A stretch of 64,000 nt of DNA, taken from JAJYQH01 sp036261615. GTDB lineage: Bacteria > Actinomycetota > Actinomycetes > Propionibacteriales > Propionibacteriaceae. Shown here piece after piece: positions 53,381 through 62,799 of the stretch. The notes beneath the pieces are model-generated. The model did not search any database and was not told where the DNA came from. It saw nothing but the letters and a program-made list of their open reading frames with translations. Each line of letters starts with the position of its first letter. Position 1 is the stretch's first letter. The position numbers and the translations under genes are program-made. The stretch is from positions 1 through 64,000 of the forward strand of contig DATAKK010000039.1 of assembly GCA_036261615.1 (NCBI GenBank), in the 5' to 3' direction.

Positions 53381-53427
53381 TTCGACGTTCGCCACCGTAG
53401 TCGGTGGTCAACGTCGAACTGATCGGG
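53381..53427. repeat. Hairpin repeat family C, copy 3
   Basis: Direct, identical repeat of copy 2, starting three bases after the stop codon of the bracketed gene. Between two convergent genes it could also act as a bidirectional terminator. Confidence 0.9.
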
Positions 53428-53436
53428 CGGGACGGG

Positions 53437-54720
53437 TCAGGCGCCGGCCCAGAAGGCGCCCAGCGCCCGGGTGAGGTACCAGGGGTCGTCGACGCCGCAC
53501 AGCTCCCGCGCCGAGTGCATGCTCAGCAGCGGGATGCCGACGTCGACCGTGGTGACGCCGAGCCGGGTGGCCGACAACGGCCCGATGGTCGAGCCGCAGG
53601 GCACGGAGTTGTTCGAGACGAACGGCTGGCTCGGCACGTCCGCCGCCTCGCACGCCCGCAGCCACACCGCGGCGCCGGCGGCGTCCGTGGCGTAGCGCTG
53701 GTTGGCGTTGATCTTCAGCAGCGGGCCGGCGTTGACGATCGGCTCGTGGGCCGGGTCGTGCATGTGGGCGTAGTTGGGGTGGACGCTGTGGCCGGCGTCG
53801 GCCGAGACGAGCACCGAGCGGGCCAGCATGGCCGCGTACGCGTCGTCCCGGACGCCGAGCAGCCCGGCGATGCGCCGGAGCACGGTGGCGAGGAAGGGTC
53901 CCGAGGCGCCGCTGCGGGTCGACGAGCCGACCTCCTCGTGGTCGAAGCAGGCGAGCACTGCGATGTCGGACGCCGGTGCGGCGTCCAGCAGCGCCGTGAG
54001 CCCGGCGAACACCGACGACAGGTTGTCCATCCGGGGCGCGGCGAAGAGGTCCTCGGCGAGCCCGAACACCGCGGGCGACTCCGTCGGGAAGGCGACGACG
54101 TCGAAGTACGCCAGCTCGTCGCGCTCGATCCGCGCCTGGGCGCACAGTGCCGCCAGCACGTCGGCCGGCTGGGTCCCGACTCCGGTGACCGGGAGCAGGT
54201 TCTGCTGCTTGTCCAGGTGCAGGTTGTCGTTGACGCTGCGGTCGAGGTGCGGTGCGAGCTGGGGGATGCGCAGGATCGGCCGGGTGCGCACGAGGTGCTG
54301 CTCGCCGCTCATCGTCGCCAGCCGGCCCGCGAGGCCGAACTCCCGGTCGAGCCACGAGTTGAGCAGCGGGCCGCCGTAGACCTCCATGCCCACCTGCTGC
54401 CAGCCGTGCCGGGTGACGTCGGGGTGGGGCTTGAGCTTGAACCCGGGCGAATCCGTGTGCGCCCCGACCATGCGGAAGCCGGCCCGCTCGTCGACGACGT
54501 CGGGTACCGACCAGGCGATCACCGCGCCGTCACGGACGACGAAGCCGCGGGTGGCGGCGTCCGGCGCCCAGGGGCTGCGCTCGTCGAGCTCCGGGAACCC
54601 GGCGGAGACCAGCTGCTCGGCGACCGCCCGGGCCGCGTGGAAGGAGCTGGGTGCGCTGTCGATGAAGTCGGAGAAGGCACTGATGTGGGCCACGGCGTCG
54701 TCGTGAGGCATGGTGCCCAT
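53437..54720 (-). CDS. M18 family aspartyl aminopeptidase
   Basis: Di-zinc aminopeptidase releasing N-terminal acidic residues. 427 residues from ATG 54720 (MGTMPHDDAVAHI), preceded by AGGAGGG; ATG 54711 is also possible. Zinc motifs MVGAHTDSPGFKLKP near residue 85, SVNDNLHLDKQQNL, CFDHEEVGSSTRSGA near 260, ADAGHSVHPNYAHMHDP and the C-terminal LLSMHSARELCG with the last His. This family is present near purine genes in mycobacteria, but here it is in the ychF block. Confidence 0.93.
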   Translation of the reverse strand: MGTMPHDDAVAHISAFSDFIDSAPSSFHAARAVAEQLVSAGFPELDERSPWAPDAATRGFVVRDGAVIAWSVPDVVDERAGFRMVGAHTDSPGFKLKPHPDVTRHGWQQVGMEVYGGPLLNSWLDREFGLAGRLATMSGEQHLVRTRPILRIPQLAPHLDRSVNDNLHLDKQQNLLPVTGVGTQPADVLAALCAQARIERDELAYFDVVAFPTESPAVFGLAEDLFAAPRMDNLSSVFAGLTALLDAAPASDIAVLACFDHEEVGSSTRSGASGPFLATVLRRIAGLLGVRDDAYAAMLARSVLVSADAGHSVHPNYAHMHDPAHEPIVNAGPLLKINANQRYATDAAGAAVWLRACEAADVPSQPFVSNNSVPCGSTIGPLSATRLGVTTVDVGIPLLSMHSARELCGVDDPWYLTRALGAFWAGA

Positions 54721-54825
54721 CCTGTCCCTCCTGATCGGACGCCTCAACGCGCCCCGCGGGGGTGAAGCCGGCGGGTGGGCGTGGCGGTCCCGAAACTGTC
54801 GGACGCCTCCGGCAGAGTGAACGGC

Positions 54826-56460
54826 ATGGATGGCCTGTCGTTCCTGCTCCTGCTCACCGGCCTGCTGCTCGGTCTCGTCGTCGGCGCGCTCGCCGCGTGG
54901 CTGGTGCTACGGTCGCGGGTCGACGCGCGGGTGCACGCGGACGCCGCCACCCTCGCCGACCTGCGGGCCGACGCGTCCGCGGCACGCAGCGAGGCCGCGC
55001 AGTCGAGGGCGGCGCTCGCCGACGCCCGCAGCGAGGTGGAGCGCCGACGGGCCGAACTCGCCCAGGTCGACGCCGACCAGGCGCGGCACGCGGTCGCGGT
55101 GTCCGAGGCCAACGAGCGGGCGGCCCGAGCAGTGGGCGAGCGGGCGCAGGTGGAGGCGCGGCTCGCCGCCGCGGAAGCGGAGCGTGACTCCGCGATCGCC
55201 CGGGCGCGCGAACTCGCCGCCGACCGCGACAGCCTCGTCACCCAGTTCAAGGCGCTGTCGGCCGAGCAGCTGGCGGTGCAGGCCAAGCAGGCGGAGTTCA
55301 CCGCCGAGAAGCGGCTGCAGGCCACCGAGGCGCTCATGGCCCCGGTGCGCGAGGGACTCGAGCGGATGAACGCCCGGCTCACGGAGGTCGAGAAGGAGCG
55401 CTCGGGCATCGCCGCCGAGCTGCGGGCGCAGGTGCAGTCGGTCATCGCCACCGGCGACAGCCTCCGCCGCGAGACGTCCGCCCTGGTCACCGCGCTCCGC
55501 AAGCCGCAGGTGCGCGGCGCCTGGGGCGAGACCCAACTGCGCCGGGTGGCCGAGATCACCGGCATGGTCGAGCGCTGCGACTTCGAGGTGCAGGTGAGCG
55601 CCGACACCGACGACGGACGCCGGCGTCCCGACATGCGTGTGCACCTCGCCGACGGCAAGGTCGTGTTCGTCGACTCGAAGGTTCCCCTGTCCGCGTTCAT
55701 GGACGCGTTCGACACCGACGACGAGGAGCGGCGCGCCGCCCACCTCGAGACCTTCGCCCGGCACGTGCGCACCCACATCGAGCAGCTGTCCTCGAAGACC
55801 TACTGGCAGCTCGACCACGGTTCCCCCGAGTTCGTCGTGCTGTTCCTCCCGAGCGAGGCGTTCCTCCAGGCCGCGGTCGAGCACGCCGGCGACCTGCACG
55901 AGTACGCCGTGCGCCGCAACATCGTGCTGGCCACCCCGTCGATCCTCATCCCGCTGCTGCGGGCCGTCGGCCACGGATGGAAGCAGGCCGCGCTCGCCGA
56001 GTCGGCCGCCGAGGTGGCCGCCCTCGGCCGAGAGCTGCACGCCCGGCTCGGCACCCTGGGCAGCAACTTCGACAAGCTCGGACGCTCGCTCACCGGCGCG
56101 GTCAAGGCGTACAACTCCACCCTCGGGTCGCTCGAGGGACGGGTGCTCGTCACGGCCCGGAAGTTCGAAGACCTCGACGTCACCTCCGAGTCGCTCGGCC
56201 AACCGCAGCCGTCCGCGGAGTCGGTGCGCGTCATCACCGCCCCCGAACTCGTCGACAGCGCGGCCGAGCTCGACACCACGCTCGGCCGGCTCCCCCGGCA
56301 CGAACGGCCCGCGCCCGCCGCGCCGGCGTCCGGGCCCGACCTGGGCGAGGGCGAGCGCGCCGAGCTCACCCGCGGCGAGCCCACCCTCGACGAGCTGGTC
56401 GCCGACGAGGCGACTGCGGCGCTGCTCGACCTCAAGCGCCAGGGCAGGGACAGCGCCTGA
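54826..56460 (+). CDS. rmuC: DNA recombination protein RmuC
   Basis: 544 residues from ATG 54826. An N-terminal membrane segment (about residues 5-26) precedes a long coiled-coil (about 40-185, many Ala, Arg, Glu), then the RmuC nuclease-like core: KPQVRGAWGETQLRRVAEIT near residue 225, DMRVHLADGKVVFVDSKVPL (PD-(D/E)xK-like), QLDHGSPEFVVLFLPSEAF and IVLATPSILIPLLRAVGHGW. It is thought to limit sequence inversions at repeats. The acidic C-tail after about 490 is variable. Confidence 0.94.
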   Translation: MDGLSFLLLLTGLLLGLVVGALAAWLVLRSRVDARVHADAATLADLRADASAARSEAAQSRAALADARSEVERRRAELAQVDADQARHAVAVSEANERAARAVGERAQVEARLAAAEAERDSAIARARELAADRDSLVTQFKALSAEQLAVQAKQAEFTAEKRLQATEALMAPVREGLERMNARLTEVEKERSGIAAELRAQVQSVIATGDSLRRETSALVTALRKPQVRGAWGETQLRRVAEITGMVERCDFEVQVSADTDDGRRRPDMRVHLADGKVVFVDSKVPLSAFMDAFDTDDEERRAAHLETFARHVRTHIEQLSSKTYWQLDHGSPEFVVLFLPSEAFLQAAVEHAGDLHEYAVRRNIVLATPSILIPLLRAVGHGWKQAALAESAAEVAALGRELHARLGTLGSNFDKLGRSLTGAVKAYNSTLGSLEGRVLVTARKFEDLDVTSESLGQPQPSAESVRVITAPELVDSAAELDTTLGRLPRHERPAPAAPASGPDLGEGERAELTRGEPTLDELVADEATAALLDLKRQGRDSA

Positions 56461-56527
56461 CCCCACCGGCTCCTGCCTGATGAGACGCGGGCGGTGGTGC
56501 AGGCGCGGCTCCCCCTAGCGTGCCGGT

Positions 56528-57361
56528 ATGACGTCATCGCGCGACACCGACGGCCTCGACCGTTACAGCCACGGTCATCAGCCGAGCGTCCTGGCCTCCC
56601 ACGCGGCTCGCACCGCCGAGAACAGCTGCGCCTACTTCCTCGACCGCGTGCACGAGGGCCACCGGGTGCTCGACGTCGGGTGCGGTCCGGGCTCGGTGAG
56701 CCTCGACCTCGCGGAACGGGTCGGGCCCCAGGGGCTGGTCGTGGGCGTCGACTTCTCCGCCGATGCCATCGCCGCCGCTCGCGCGGCAGCAGCCGCCCGC
56801 GGCGACAGGGCCACCCGGTTCGTCGTCGGAGACCTCTTCGACCTCGATCTCGAGCCGGGGTCGTTCGACATCGTCCACGCCCACCAGGTGCTCCAGCACC
56901 TCGCCGATCCGGTGGCGGCGCTCACCGCTTTGGCCCGTTACTGCAAGCCCGGGGGCATCATCGCCGCCCGGGACGCCGACTACGGCGCCATGGCCTGGTA
57001 TCCGGAGTTCGACGGGCTCGACCAGTGGCGGGACACCTACTGCGCGGGGGCCAGGAGCGCCGGTGCCGAGCCGTGCGCCGGGCGACGCCTGCGGGCGTGG
57101 TTCCACGCGGCCGGGCTCGACGTCGTGGTCGCCGGTTCCTCGACCTGGACCTATGCCACGACCGACGAGACGGCCTGGTGGGGCGATTCCCAGGCCGACC
57201 GGGTGCTCACCTCGAACTTCGCGGCCCGGGCGGCCGAGCAGGGGCTGCCAGCGGACCGGATCGCCGAGATCGCCGCCGACTGGCGCGCCTGGGGTCGGCA
57301 CCCGGACGCCTGGTTCGTCGTGCCGCACGGCGAGGTGATCGCCGAGCGGGGCGACCGGTGA
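56528..57361 (+). CDS. SAM-dependent methyltransferase
   Basis: 277 residues. Class I fold: motif I RVLDVGCGPGSVSLDLAERV near residue 46, post-I GLVVGVDFSADAIAAARAAA, motif II SFDIVHAHQVLQHLADPV near residue 112 and motif III LARYCKPGGIIAARDADYGA. The substrate-side insert (about 160-200) is rich in Trp and Tyr. It resembles UbiE/Coq5-like and small-molecule methyltransferases; the acceptor is unknown. Confidence 0.85.
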   Translation: MTSSRDTDGLDRYSHGHQPSVLASHAARTAENSCAYFLDRVHEGHRVLDVGCGPGSVSLDLAERVGPQGLVVGVDFSADAIAAARAAAAARGDRATRFVVGDLFDLDLEPGSFDIVHAHQVLQHLADPVAALTALARYCKPGGIIAARDADYGAMAWYPEFDGLDQWRDTYCAGARSAGAEPCAGRRLRAWFHAAGLDVVVAGSSTWTYATTDETAWWGDSQADRVLTSNFAARAAEQGLPADRIAEIAADWRAWGRHPDAWFVVPHGEVIAERGDR

Positions 57362-57403
57362 CCCGGTCCGGCAGCCGCTACGACCGGGGCTCCGCCTCCG
57401 GGG

Positions 57404-58552
57404 TCAGACGGCCCGGGCGATCCGGTCGATCGCCTCGGTGAGGATCTCCGGAGAGGTGGCGAAGTTGAGCCGGGCGAACCCGCGCCCACCGCCCGGCCAG
57501 TAGTCCGGACCCGACGAGAGGGCCACCCCGGCCCGTTCCCTCAGCGCGACGGCGGGGTCGTCGCCCAGGCCCAGCGCCCGGAGGTCCAGCCAGGCGAGGT
57601 AGGTGGCGTCCGGCAGGTGGTAGCCCACCGCGGGCAACCGGTCGGCGAGCAGACGGCCGAGCAGCCGCCGGTTGTCGTCCAGGTCGGTGAGCAGGTCGGC
57701 CAGCCACTCGCGCCCCTCGCGCAGCGCCGCGGTGTGGGCGATGACGCCGAGATGGCTCGCGGCGTGGGTGAAGATCTCCGCGACCTGGGGGAAGGCGGTC
57801 GCCCGGTCGTCCCCCACGAGGTACAGCGCCGACTTCAGGCCGGCGAGGTTCCACCCCTTCGACGGCGAGTGGATCGCCACCGCCGTCGGGTCGACGGTGA
57901 GGTAGGGCACGAACTCCGCGGGCGCGTAGACCAGCGGAGCGTGGATCTCGTCGGCGATCACCCGGACGCCGTAGCGCCCGGCGAGGCGCGCGAGCTCCTC
58001 GAGCTCCGGCCGGCCGTGCACGGTGCCGGTGGGGTTCTGCGGGTTGCACAGCAGGTAGACCGCCCGCTCGCCGCCGTGGGTGGCGTCCGCGAACGCCGTC
58101 TCGAGCGCACCGGCGTCCAACCGGTACCCCTCGGACGCCGACCCGGCCATCGGCGCCTCGAGCACGCGCCGACCACTGCCCTCGATGGCGAGGTAGAAGC
58201 TGTTGTAGACGGGCGGGCTGACCACCACCGGGCCACCGTGGTCGGTGCCCAGCCGGATCGCCTCGACGACGCCGCTCATGACGTCGCCCACGACCTGGGC
58301 GCGCACCCCGTCGAGCGACCAGCCCCAGGCGTCCTTCGTCCAGGACCCGAAGGCGTCGATGTAGTCGGTGCCGAGGGTGTAGCCGGTGTCGCCCCGTCGC
58401 ATCGCCCCGGCCACGGCATCGACCACCGGCCCGCACGGACGGGCGTCCATCTCGGCCACCCACAGGGGTAGCGCGTCGGGCCACAGCTTCCACTTCACGC
58501 TCGTGCGGTCGTGGCGCTGCTGGTCGAGGGTCACGTCGAGGACTCGTGGCAT
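57404..58552 (-). CDS. MalY/PatB-family cystathionine beta-lyase or aminotransferase
   Basis: 382 residues from ATG 58552 (MPRVLDVTLDQQRHDRTSVK). PLP fold type I: N-terminal VKWKLWPDALPLWVAEMD, LCNPQNPTGTVH, VIADEIHAPLVY with the PLP Asp, and the Schiff-base Lys in IHSPSKGWNLAGLKSA near residue 227. The Arg region is RGFARLNFATSPE. It is likely a C-S lyase removing pyruvate and ammonia from cystathionine or cysteine conjugates. The exact substrate is not readable. Confidence 0.9.
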   Translation of the reverse strand: MPRVLDVTLDQQRHDRTSVKWKLWPDALPLWVAEMDARPCGPVVDAVAGAMRRGDTGYTLGTDYIDAFGSWTKDAWGWSLDGVRAQVVGDVMSGVVEAIRLGTDHGGPVVVSPPVYNSFYLAIEGSGRRVLEAPMAGSASEGYRLDAGALETAFADATHGGERAVYLLCNPQNPTGTVHGRPELEELARLAGRYGVRVIADEIHAPLVYAPAEFVPYLTVDPTAVAIHSPSKGWNLAGLKSALYLVGDDRATAFPQVAEIFTHAASHLGVIAHTAALREGREWLADLLTDLDDNRRLLGRLLADRLPAVGYHLPDATYLAWLDLRALGLGDDPAVALRERAGVALSSGPDYWPGGGRGFARLNFATSPEILTEAIDRIARAV

Positions 58553-58625
58553 GGGTCCCACTCTGCCTCATCCCCCACCGACCACGCTCGTCGCCCTCCC
58601 GCCGCCGACTTGCCAGAATGGGCGG

Positions 58626-59891
58626 GTGACCGATGTTCTCGCGCAACTGTCCCGCCTCGTCGACGAGGCCGCCCGGCGGCTGGCGCCGGTGACCCGGATC
58701 ACGCCCCTGGAGCCGAACCCCCGCCTCAGCGCCCTCGCAGGGGCGACCGTGCTGCTGAAGCGCGAGGACCTGCAGCCCGTGCGTTCGTACAAGCTGCGGG
58801 GCGCGTACAACCTCATCAGCGAACTGTCCGAGGGCGAGCGGGACGCCGGCGTCATCTGCGCGTCCGCGGGCAACCACGGCCAGGGGGTGGCCTGGGCGTG
58901 CGCCCACCTCGGCATCCGCGGCCAAATCTACGTCCCCTCGACGACTCCCCGGCAGAAGCGCGACCAGATGATCTCACTGGGCAAGGGGTGGGTGGAGCTG
59001 GTCGTGACCGGCGACACCTACGACATGGCCTCCGCCGCCGCGAAGGAGGCGGCCGCCCGCAGCCGCGCCACCCTGGTGCCGGCCTTCGACGACGTCCGCA
59101 CCGCGGCCGGGCAGGGCACGGTCGCCGCGGAGATCGTCGAGCAGCTCGGGCACGCACCGGACGTCGTCGTCGTCCCGGTGGGCGGGGGCGGCATGCTCGC
59201 GGGCATGGGCGCGTGGCTGCGCACCCACCATCCGGACACCCGGATCGTCGGGGTCGAGCCCGCCGGCGCGGCGAGCATGATGGCCGCCCTCAGGGCCGGC
59301 CACCCGGTGACCCTCGAATCGATCGACACCTTCGTCGACGGCGCGGCGGTGGCCAGGGCCGGCGACGTCACCTACCCGCTGGTACGCGACATCGCGGCCG
59401 ACATGGTGAGCGTCGGCGAAGGGCACATCTGCACCGAGATGCTGCAGCTGTACCAGACCGACGGGATCATCGCCGAGCCCGCGGGGGCCCTCGCCTCGTC
59501 AGCCCTCACCGGCAGCCACCCGCGGGTGCGGGTGGAGCCGGGCGAGACGGTCGTGTGCATCCTGTCCGGCGGCAACAACGACGTGTCGCGGTACGCCGAG
59601 ATCGTCGAGCGGTCGCTCATCGACGAGGGCCGCAAGCACTACTTCCTCGTGAACTTCCCGCAGGAGCCGGGCGCGCTCCGCCGGTTCCTCGACGAGGTGC
59701 TGGGTCCCGACGACGACATCACGCTGTTCGAGTACGTCAAGCGCTCCAACCGGGAGATCGGCCCGGCGCTCGTCGGCATCGAGCTCGGCGACCCCCGCAG
59801 CTACCCCGACCTCGTCGCCCGCCTGGACGCCAGCCCGCTCACCGTCGAGCTCATCAGCCCCGACAGCCCGTTCTACCGGTTCCTCGTCTAG
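58626..59891 (+). CDS. ilvA: Threonine ammonia-lyase (threonine dehydratase)
   Basis: 421 residues from GTG 58626 (VTDVLAQLSRLVDEAARRLA). PLP enzyme making 2-oxobutyrate for isoleucine. Schiff-base Lys in PVRSYKLRGAYNLI near residue 50, PLP phosphate loop VPVGGGGMLAGMG near residue 187, SGGNNDVSRYAEIVERSL near 315. A single ACT-like regulatory domain follows (HYFLVNFPQEPGALRRFLDE onward), so this is the shorter regulatory form with probable feedback sensitivity. Confidence 0.94.
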   Translation: MTDVLAQLSRLVDEAARRLAPVTRITPLEPNPRLSALAGATVLLKREDLQPVRSYKLRGAYNLISELSEGERDAGVICASAGNHGQGVAWACAHLGIRGQIYVPSTTPRQKRDQMISLGKGWVELVVTGDTYDMASAAAKEAAARSRATLVPAFDDVRTAAGQGTVAAEIVEQLGHAPDVVVVPVGGGGMLAGMGAWLRTHHPDTRIVGVEPAGAASMMAALRAGHPVTLESIDTFVDGAAVARAGDVTYPLVRDIAADMVSVGEGHICTEMLQLYQTDGIIAEPAGALASSALTGSHPRVRVEPGETVVCILSGGNNDVSRYAEIVERSLIDEGRKHYFLVNFPQEPGALRRFLDEVLGPDDDITLFEYVKRSNREIGPALVGIELGDPRSYPDLVARLDASPLTVELISPDSPFYRFLV

Positions 59892-59893
59892 GC

Positions 59894-60433
59894 ATGCCGA
59901 CCCTCGTCCTCATCAACGGCGCCCCGGGGTCGGGGAAGTCGACGATCGCCTCCGCGGTCGCCGGGCGGCGTCCGCTCGCGCTCGCCCTCGACATCGACGT
60001 ACTGAAGCACAACCTCGGGCAGTGGCGCGCCGATCAGCGCGCCTCGGGGCTGCAGGCCCGGCGGCTCGCGCTGGCGCTCATCCGCGAACACCTGGGCGAC
60101 GGGCACGACGTCGTCGTCGGCCAGTACCTCGCCCGGCCCGAGTTCATCGAGGCCCTCGAGACCACCGCCCACCAGGTCGGAGCCCGCTTCGTCGAGGTCG
60201 TCCTCGTCCTGGACGCCGCCACGCTCGCGCGCCGCCTCGCGCACCGGGCCGCGACGCCCGACCGGCCGGAGCACGCCGTCAACAACGAGCTGGTGACCGC
60301 CGCGGACGCCGATGCGCTCGTGGACTCGCTCAGCGCGATCTTGCAGCAGCGCCAGGGCGCCGTGCGGGTCGACGCGTCGGGCTCGCCGGACCAGACCGTC
60401 GAGGCGGTGTGGCGGCTGCTGTCCGAGCCCTAG
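59894..60433 (+). CDS. P-loop ATP-binding kinase-like protein
   Basis: 179 residues, two bases after the ilvA stop codon, so probably cotranscribed. Walker A INGAPGSGKSTIASAVAG near residue 8, then LALDIDVLKHNLGQW and a lid segment ARRLAHRAATPDRPEHAVNN. This resembles small-molecule kinases and zeta-toxin-like P-loop proteins, but no specific substrate residues are recognised. Confidence 0.75.
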   Translation: MPTLVLINGAPGSGKSTIASAVAGRRPLALALDIDVLKHNLGQWRADQRASGLQARRLALALIREHLGDGHDVVVGQYLARPEFIEALETTAHQVGARFVEVVLVLDAATLARRLAHRAATPDRPEHAVNNELVTAADADALVDSLSAILQQRQGAVRVDASGSPDQTVEAVWRLLSEP

Positions 60434-60449
60434 CCGCAGCGGCGTCCGG

Positions 60450-61442
60450 TCAGTGCCGGATCGCGTTCTTCGGCAGGTCGCGGCGCAGTTCGGGCGGCAG
60501 TGCGAAGGTGAGCGATTCCTCGGTGAGCCGCTCCTCCACCGCGGGCGGGAAGCCGTTGGCCTCGAGGTGGGCCAGCACGCCGTCGACGAGTTCCTCGGGC
60601 ACCGAGGCGCCGGAGGTGACGCCCACCGAACGGACGCCGTCGAGCCACTCGGGGCGGATCTCGCCCGCGTTGTCGACCCGGTACGCCGCCTGCGCGCCGG
60701 CCTCGAGCGCGACCTCGACGAGTCGCACCGAGTTCGAGGAGTTGCGCGAGCCGACGACGATGACGAGGTCGCTGTGGGCGGCGATCTGCTTGACCGCCGA
60801 CTGCCGGTTCTGGGTGGCGTAGCAGATGTCGTCGCTGGGCGGGTCGGCCAGCAGTGGGAACTTCTCGCGCAGCCGGCTGACCGTGGCGAGGGTCTCGTCG
60901 ACGCTCAGCGTGGTCTGCGATAGCCACGCGACCGGCTGGTCGGTGGGCAGGTCGAGCGCGTCGACGTCGTCGGGCGACTGCACGAGGGTGATGTGCTCGG
61001 GGGCCTCGCCGGTGGTGCCCTCGACCTCCTCGTGCCCGGCATGTCCGATGAGCAGGATCCGGGTGTCCTCGCGGGCGAACCGCTTGGCCTCGTGGTGCAC
61101 CTTGGTGACCAGCGGGCAGGTGGCGTCGATGGTCTTGAGTCCTCGGGCCCGGGCCTCCTCGTGCACGCTCGGCGCGACGCCGTGGGCGGAGAAGACGACG
61201 GTGGCCCCCTCTGGCACCTCCGAGAGTTCCTCGACGAAGACGGCGCCGCGCTGCTCGAGGGTCTCGACGACGTGCCGGTTGTGGACGATCTGCTTACGCA
61301 CGTACACGGGCGGCCCGTAGGCGCTCAGCGCCTTCTCCACGGTGACGACCGCCCGGTCGACCCCCGCGCAGTAGCCCCGCGGGGCGGCGACGACGACACG
61401 CTTGTCAGCGGCCGGATCGGTGGTCTGGTCGGAATCCGTCAT
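60450..61442 (-). CDS. ispH: 4-hydroxy-3-methylbut-2-enyl diphosphate reductase
   Basis: Last enzyme of the MEP isoprenoid pathway, making IPP and DMAPP. 330 residues from ATG 61442. The three [4Fe-4S] cysteines lie in APRGYCAGVDRAV near residue 23, IDATCPLVTKVHHEAKR near 115, and DDICYATQNRQSAVKQI near 210. Substrate residues in QIVHNRHVVETL, HAGHEEVEGTTGEAPEHI and VVGSRNSSNSVRLVEVA. Divergent from xseA-xseB, the same arrangement as in other actinobacteria. Confidence 0.96.
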   Translation of the reverse strand: MTDSDQTTDPAADKRVVVAAPRGYCAGVDRAVVTVEKALSAYGPPVYVRKQIVHNRHVVETLEQRGAVFVEELSEVPEGATVVFSAHGVAPSVHEEARARGLKTIDATCPLVTKVHHEAKRFAREDTRILLIGHAGHEEVEGTTGEAPEHITLVQSPDDVDALDLPTDQPVAWLSQTTLSVDETLATVSRLREKFPLLADPPSDDICYATQNRQSAVKQIAAHSDLVIVVGSRNSSNSVRLVEVALEAGAQAAYRVDNAGEIRPEWLDGVRSVGVTSGASVPEELVDGVLAHLEANGFPPAVEERLTEESLTFALPPELRRDLPKNAIRH

Positions 61443-61551
61443 GGGGCCAAGTCTAGGTCGGGACGCCCCGACGGCCGCCCTCGCCCGCTCCCACCGGCTC
61501 ACCGCCCGACCGAAACCGTCGGCGTCTCCCCCTATCGTGAGGGGCGTGGCG

Positions 61552-62799
61552 ATGGAATCCTCCCCGGAGCAACCCCAACCCCTCGGCCGGGTCGTCCAGG
61601 CCGTCAAGGGGTGGGTCGAGCGCCTCGGGCCGATCTGGATCGAGGCCCAGGTGATCGAGATCCGCCGCCGCACCGACGCCAGCACCCAGTTCCTCACCCT
61701 GCGCGACCGCTACGCGGAGGTGTCCGCGACCGTCACCTGCTCTCGGGCGGTGCTCGACAGCGCCGGCCCGGTGACCGAGGGCGCCACCGTCACCGCCCTG
61801 GTGCGGCCCACGGTGTGGTCGGCCACCGGGCGGCTGAGCTTCGAGTGCACCGACCTGCGTCCCAGCGGTGAGGGACGCCTGCTCGCCCAGATCGAGCAGC
61901 GCAAGCGGCTGCTGCAGGCCGAGGGGCTGTTCGACCCGGCGCGCAAGAAGCGGCTGCCGTTCCTGCCCCGCGCGATCGGACTGGTCACCGGCAAGGGCAG
62001 CGCCGCCGAGCGCGACGTCGTCACCAACGTCACCGCCCGCTGGCCCGCCGCGACGTTCGTCACCCAGTACGCCCTGGTGCAGGGCCCCTCCGCCGCCGGC
62101 GAGGTGATGGCCGCCGTCGCCGCCCTCGACGCCGATCCGCGGGTCGACGTCATCATCATCGCCCGGGGCGGCGGCTCCCTCGAAGACCTCCTCCCCTTCT
62201 CCGACGAGGGGCTGGTCCGTGCCGTCGCCGCCTGCGGGACGCCGGTCGTCTCGGCGATCGGGCACGAACCCGACACGCCGATCCTCGACCTCGTCGCAGA
62301 CGTGCGGGCGTCCACCCCGACCGACGCCGCCAAGCGGGTCGTGCCCGACGTCGGCGACGAGCTGCGCGCCGTCGCCCAGGCCCTCACCCGACTGCGCCGC
62401 GCGACCCGCACCCGGATCGAGCGTGAGCAGTCGTGGCTCGACCAGGTGCGCAGCCGACCGGTGCTGCGCGACCCCACCGGCAGCCTCGACGTGCAGGACG
62501 AGCGGCTCGCCGGCGTCCGTGCGCGCCTCGACCAGGCGATCGACCGGCGCCTCGAGCGGGAACAGACGGCGCTCACCCACGCGCTGCACCGGGTGCGGGC
62601 GATGTCGCCGAAGGCGACGCTCGACCGGGGCTACGCGATCCTCGTCGACGGCGCCGGCGACACTGTCACCTCGGTGCACGACGTCGACGAGGGCGACGAC
62701 CTGCTGGCGCACCTCGCCGACGGACGGCTCGTCCTCGAGGTGCGCGGCGGCGAGTTCGACGACCACGACGACCACCACTTCGATGGGGAGGACTCATGA
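61552..62799 (+). CDS. xseA: Exodeoxyribonuclease VII large subunit
   Basis: 415 residues from ATG 61552 (MESSPEQPQPLGRVVQAVKG), with GAGGGG seven bases upstream; a GTG at 61546 is too close to that site. N-terminal OB-fold (about 15-110), then the catalytic core: KRLPFLPRAIGLVTGKGSAA near residue 140, VIIIARGGGSLEDLLPFSDE, ALGTPVVSAIGHEPDTP-like CGTPVVSAIGHEPDTPILDL, and a long helical C-region. Forms the bidirectional ssDNA exonuclease with XseB; the genes overlap (ATGA). Confidence 0.95.
   Translation: MESSPEQPQPLGRVVQAVKGWVERLGPIWIEAQVIEIRRRTDASTQFLTLRDRYAEVSATVTCSRAVLDSAGPVTEGATVTALVRPTVWSATGRLSFECTDLRPSGEGRLLAQIEQRKRLLQAEGLFDPARKKRLPFLPRAIGLVTGKGSAAERDVVTNVTARWPAATFVTQYALVQGPSAAGEVMAAVAALDADPRVDVIIIARGGGSLEDLLPFSDEGLVRAVAACGTPVVSAIGHEPDTPILDLVADVRASTPTDAAKRVVPDVGDELRAVAQALTRLRRATRTRIEREQSWLDQVRSRPVLRDPTGSLDVQDERLAGVRARLDQAIDRRLEREQTALTHALHRVRAMSPKATLDRGYAILVDGAGDTVTSVHDVDEGDDLLAHLADGRLVLEVRGGEFDDHDDHHFDGEDS

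Noticed and set aside
59894..60433. Zeta toxin
   Set aside because: Only the P-loop and general kinase layout match; no epsilon antitoxin partner and no specific UNAG-binding motif were recognised.
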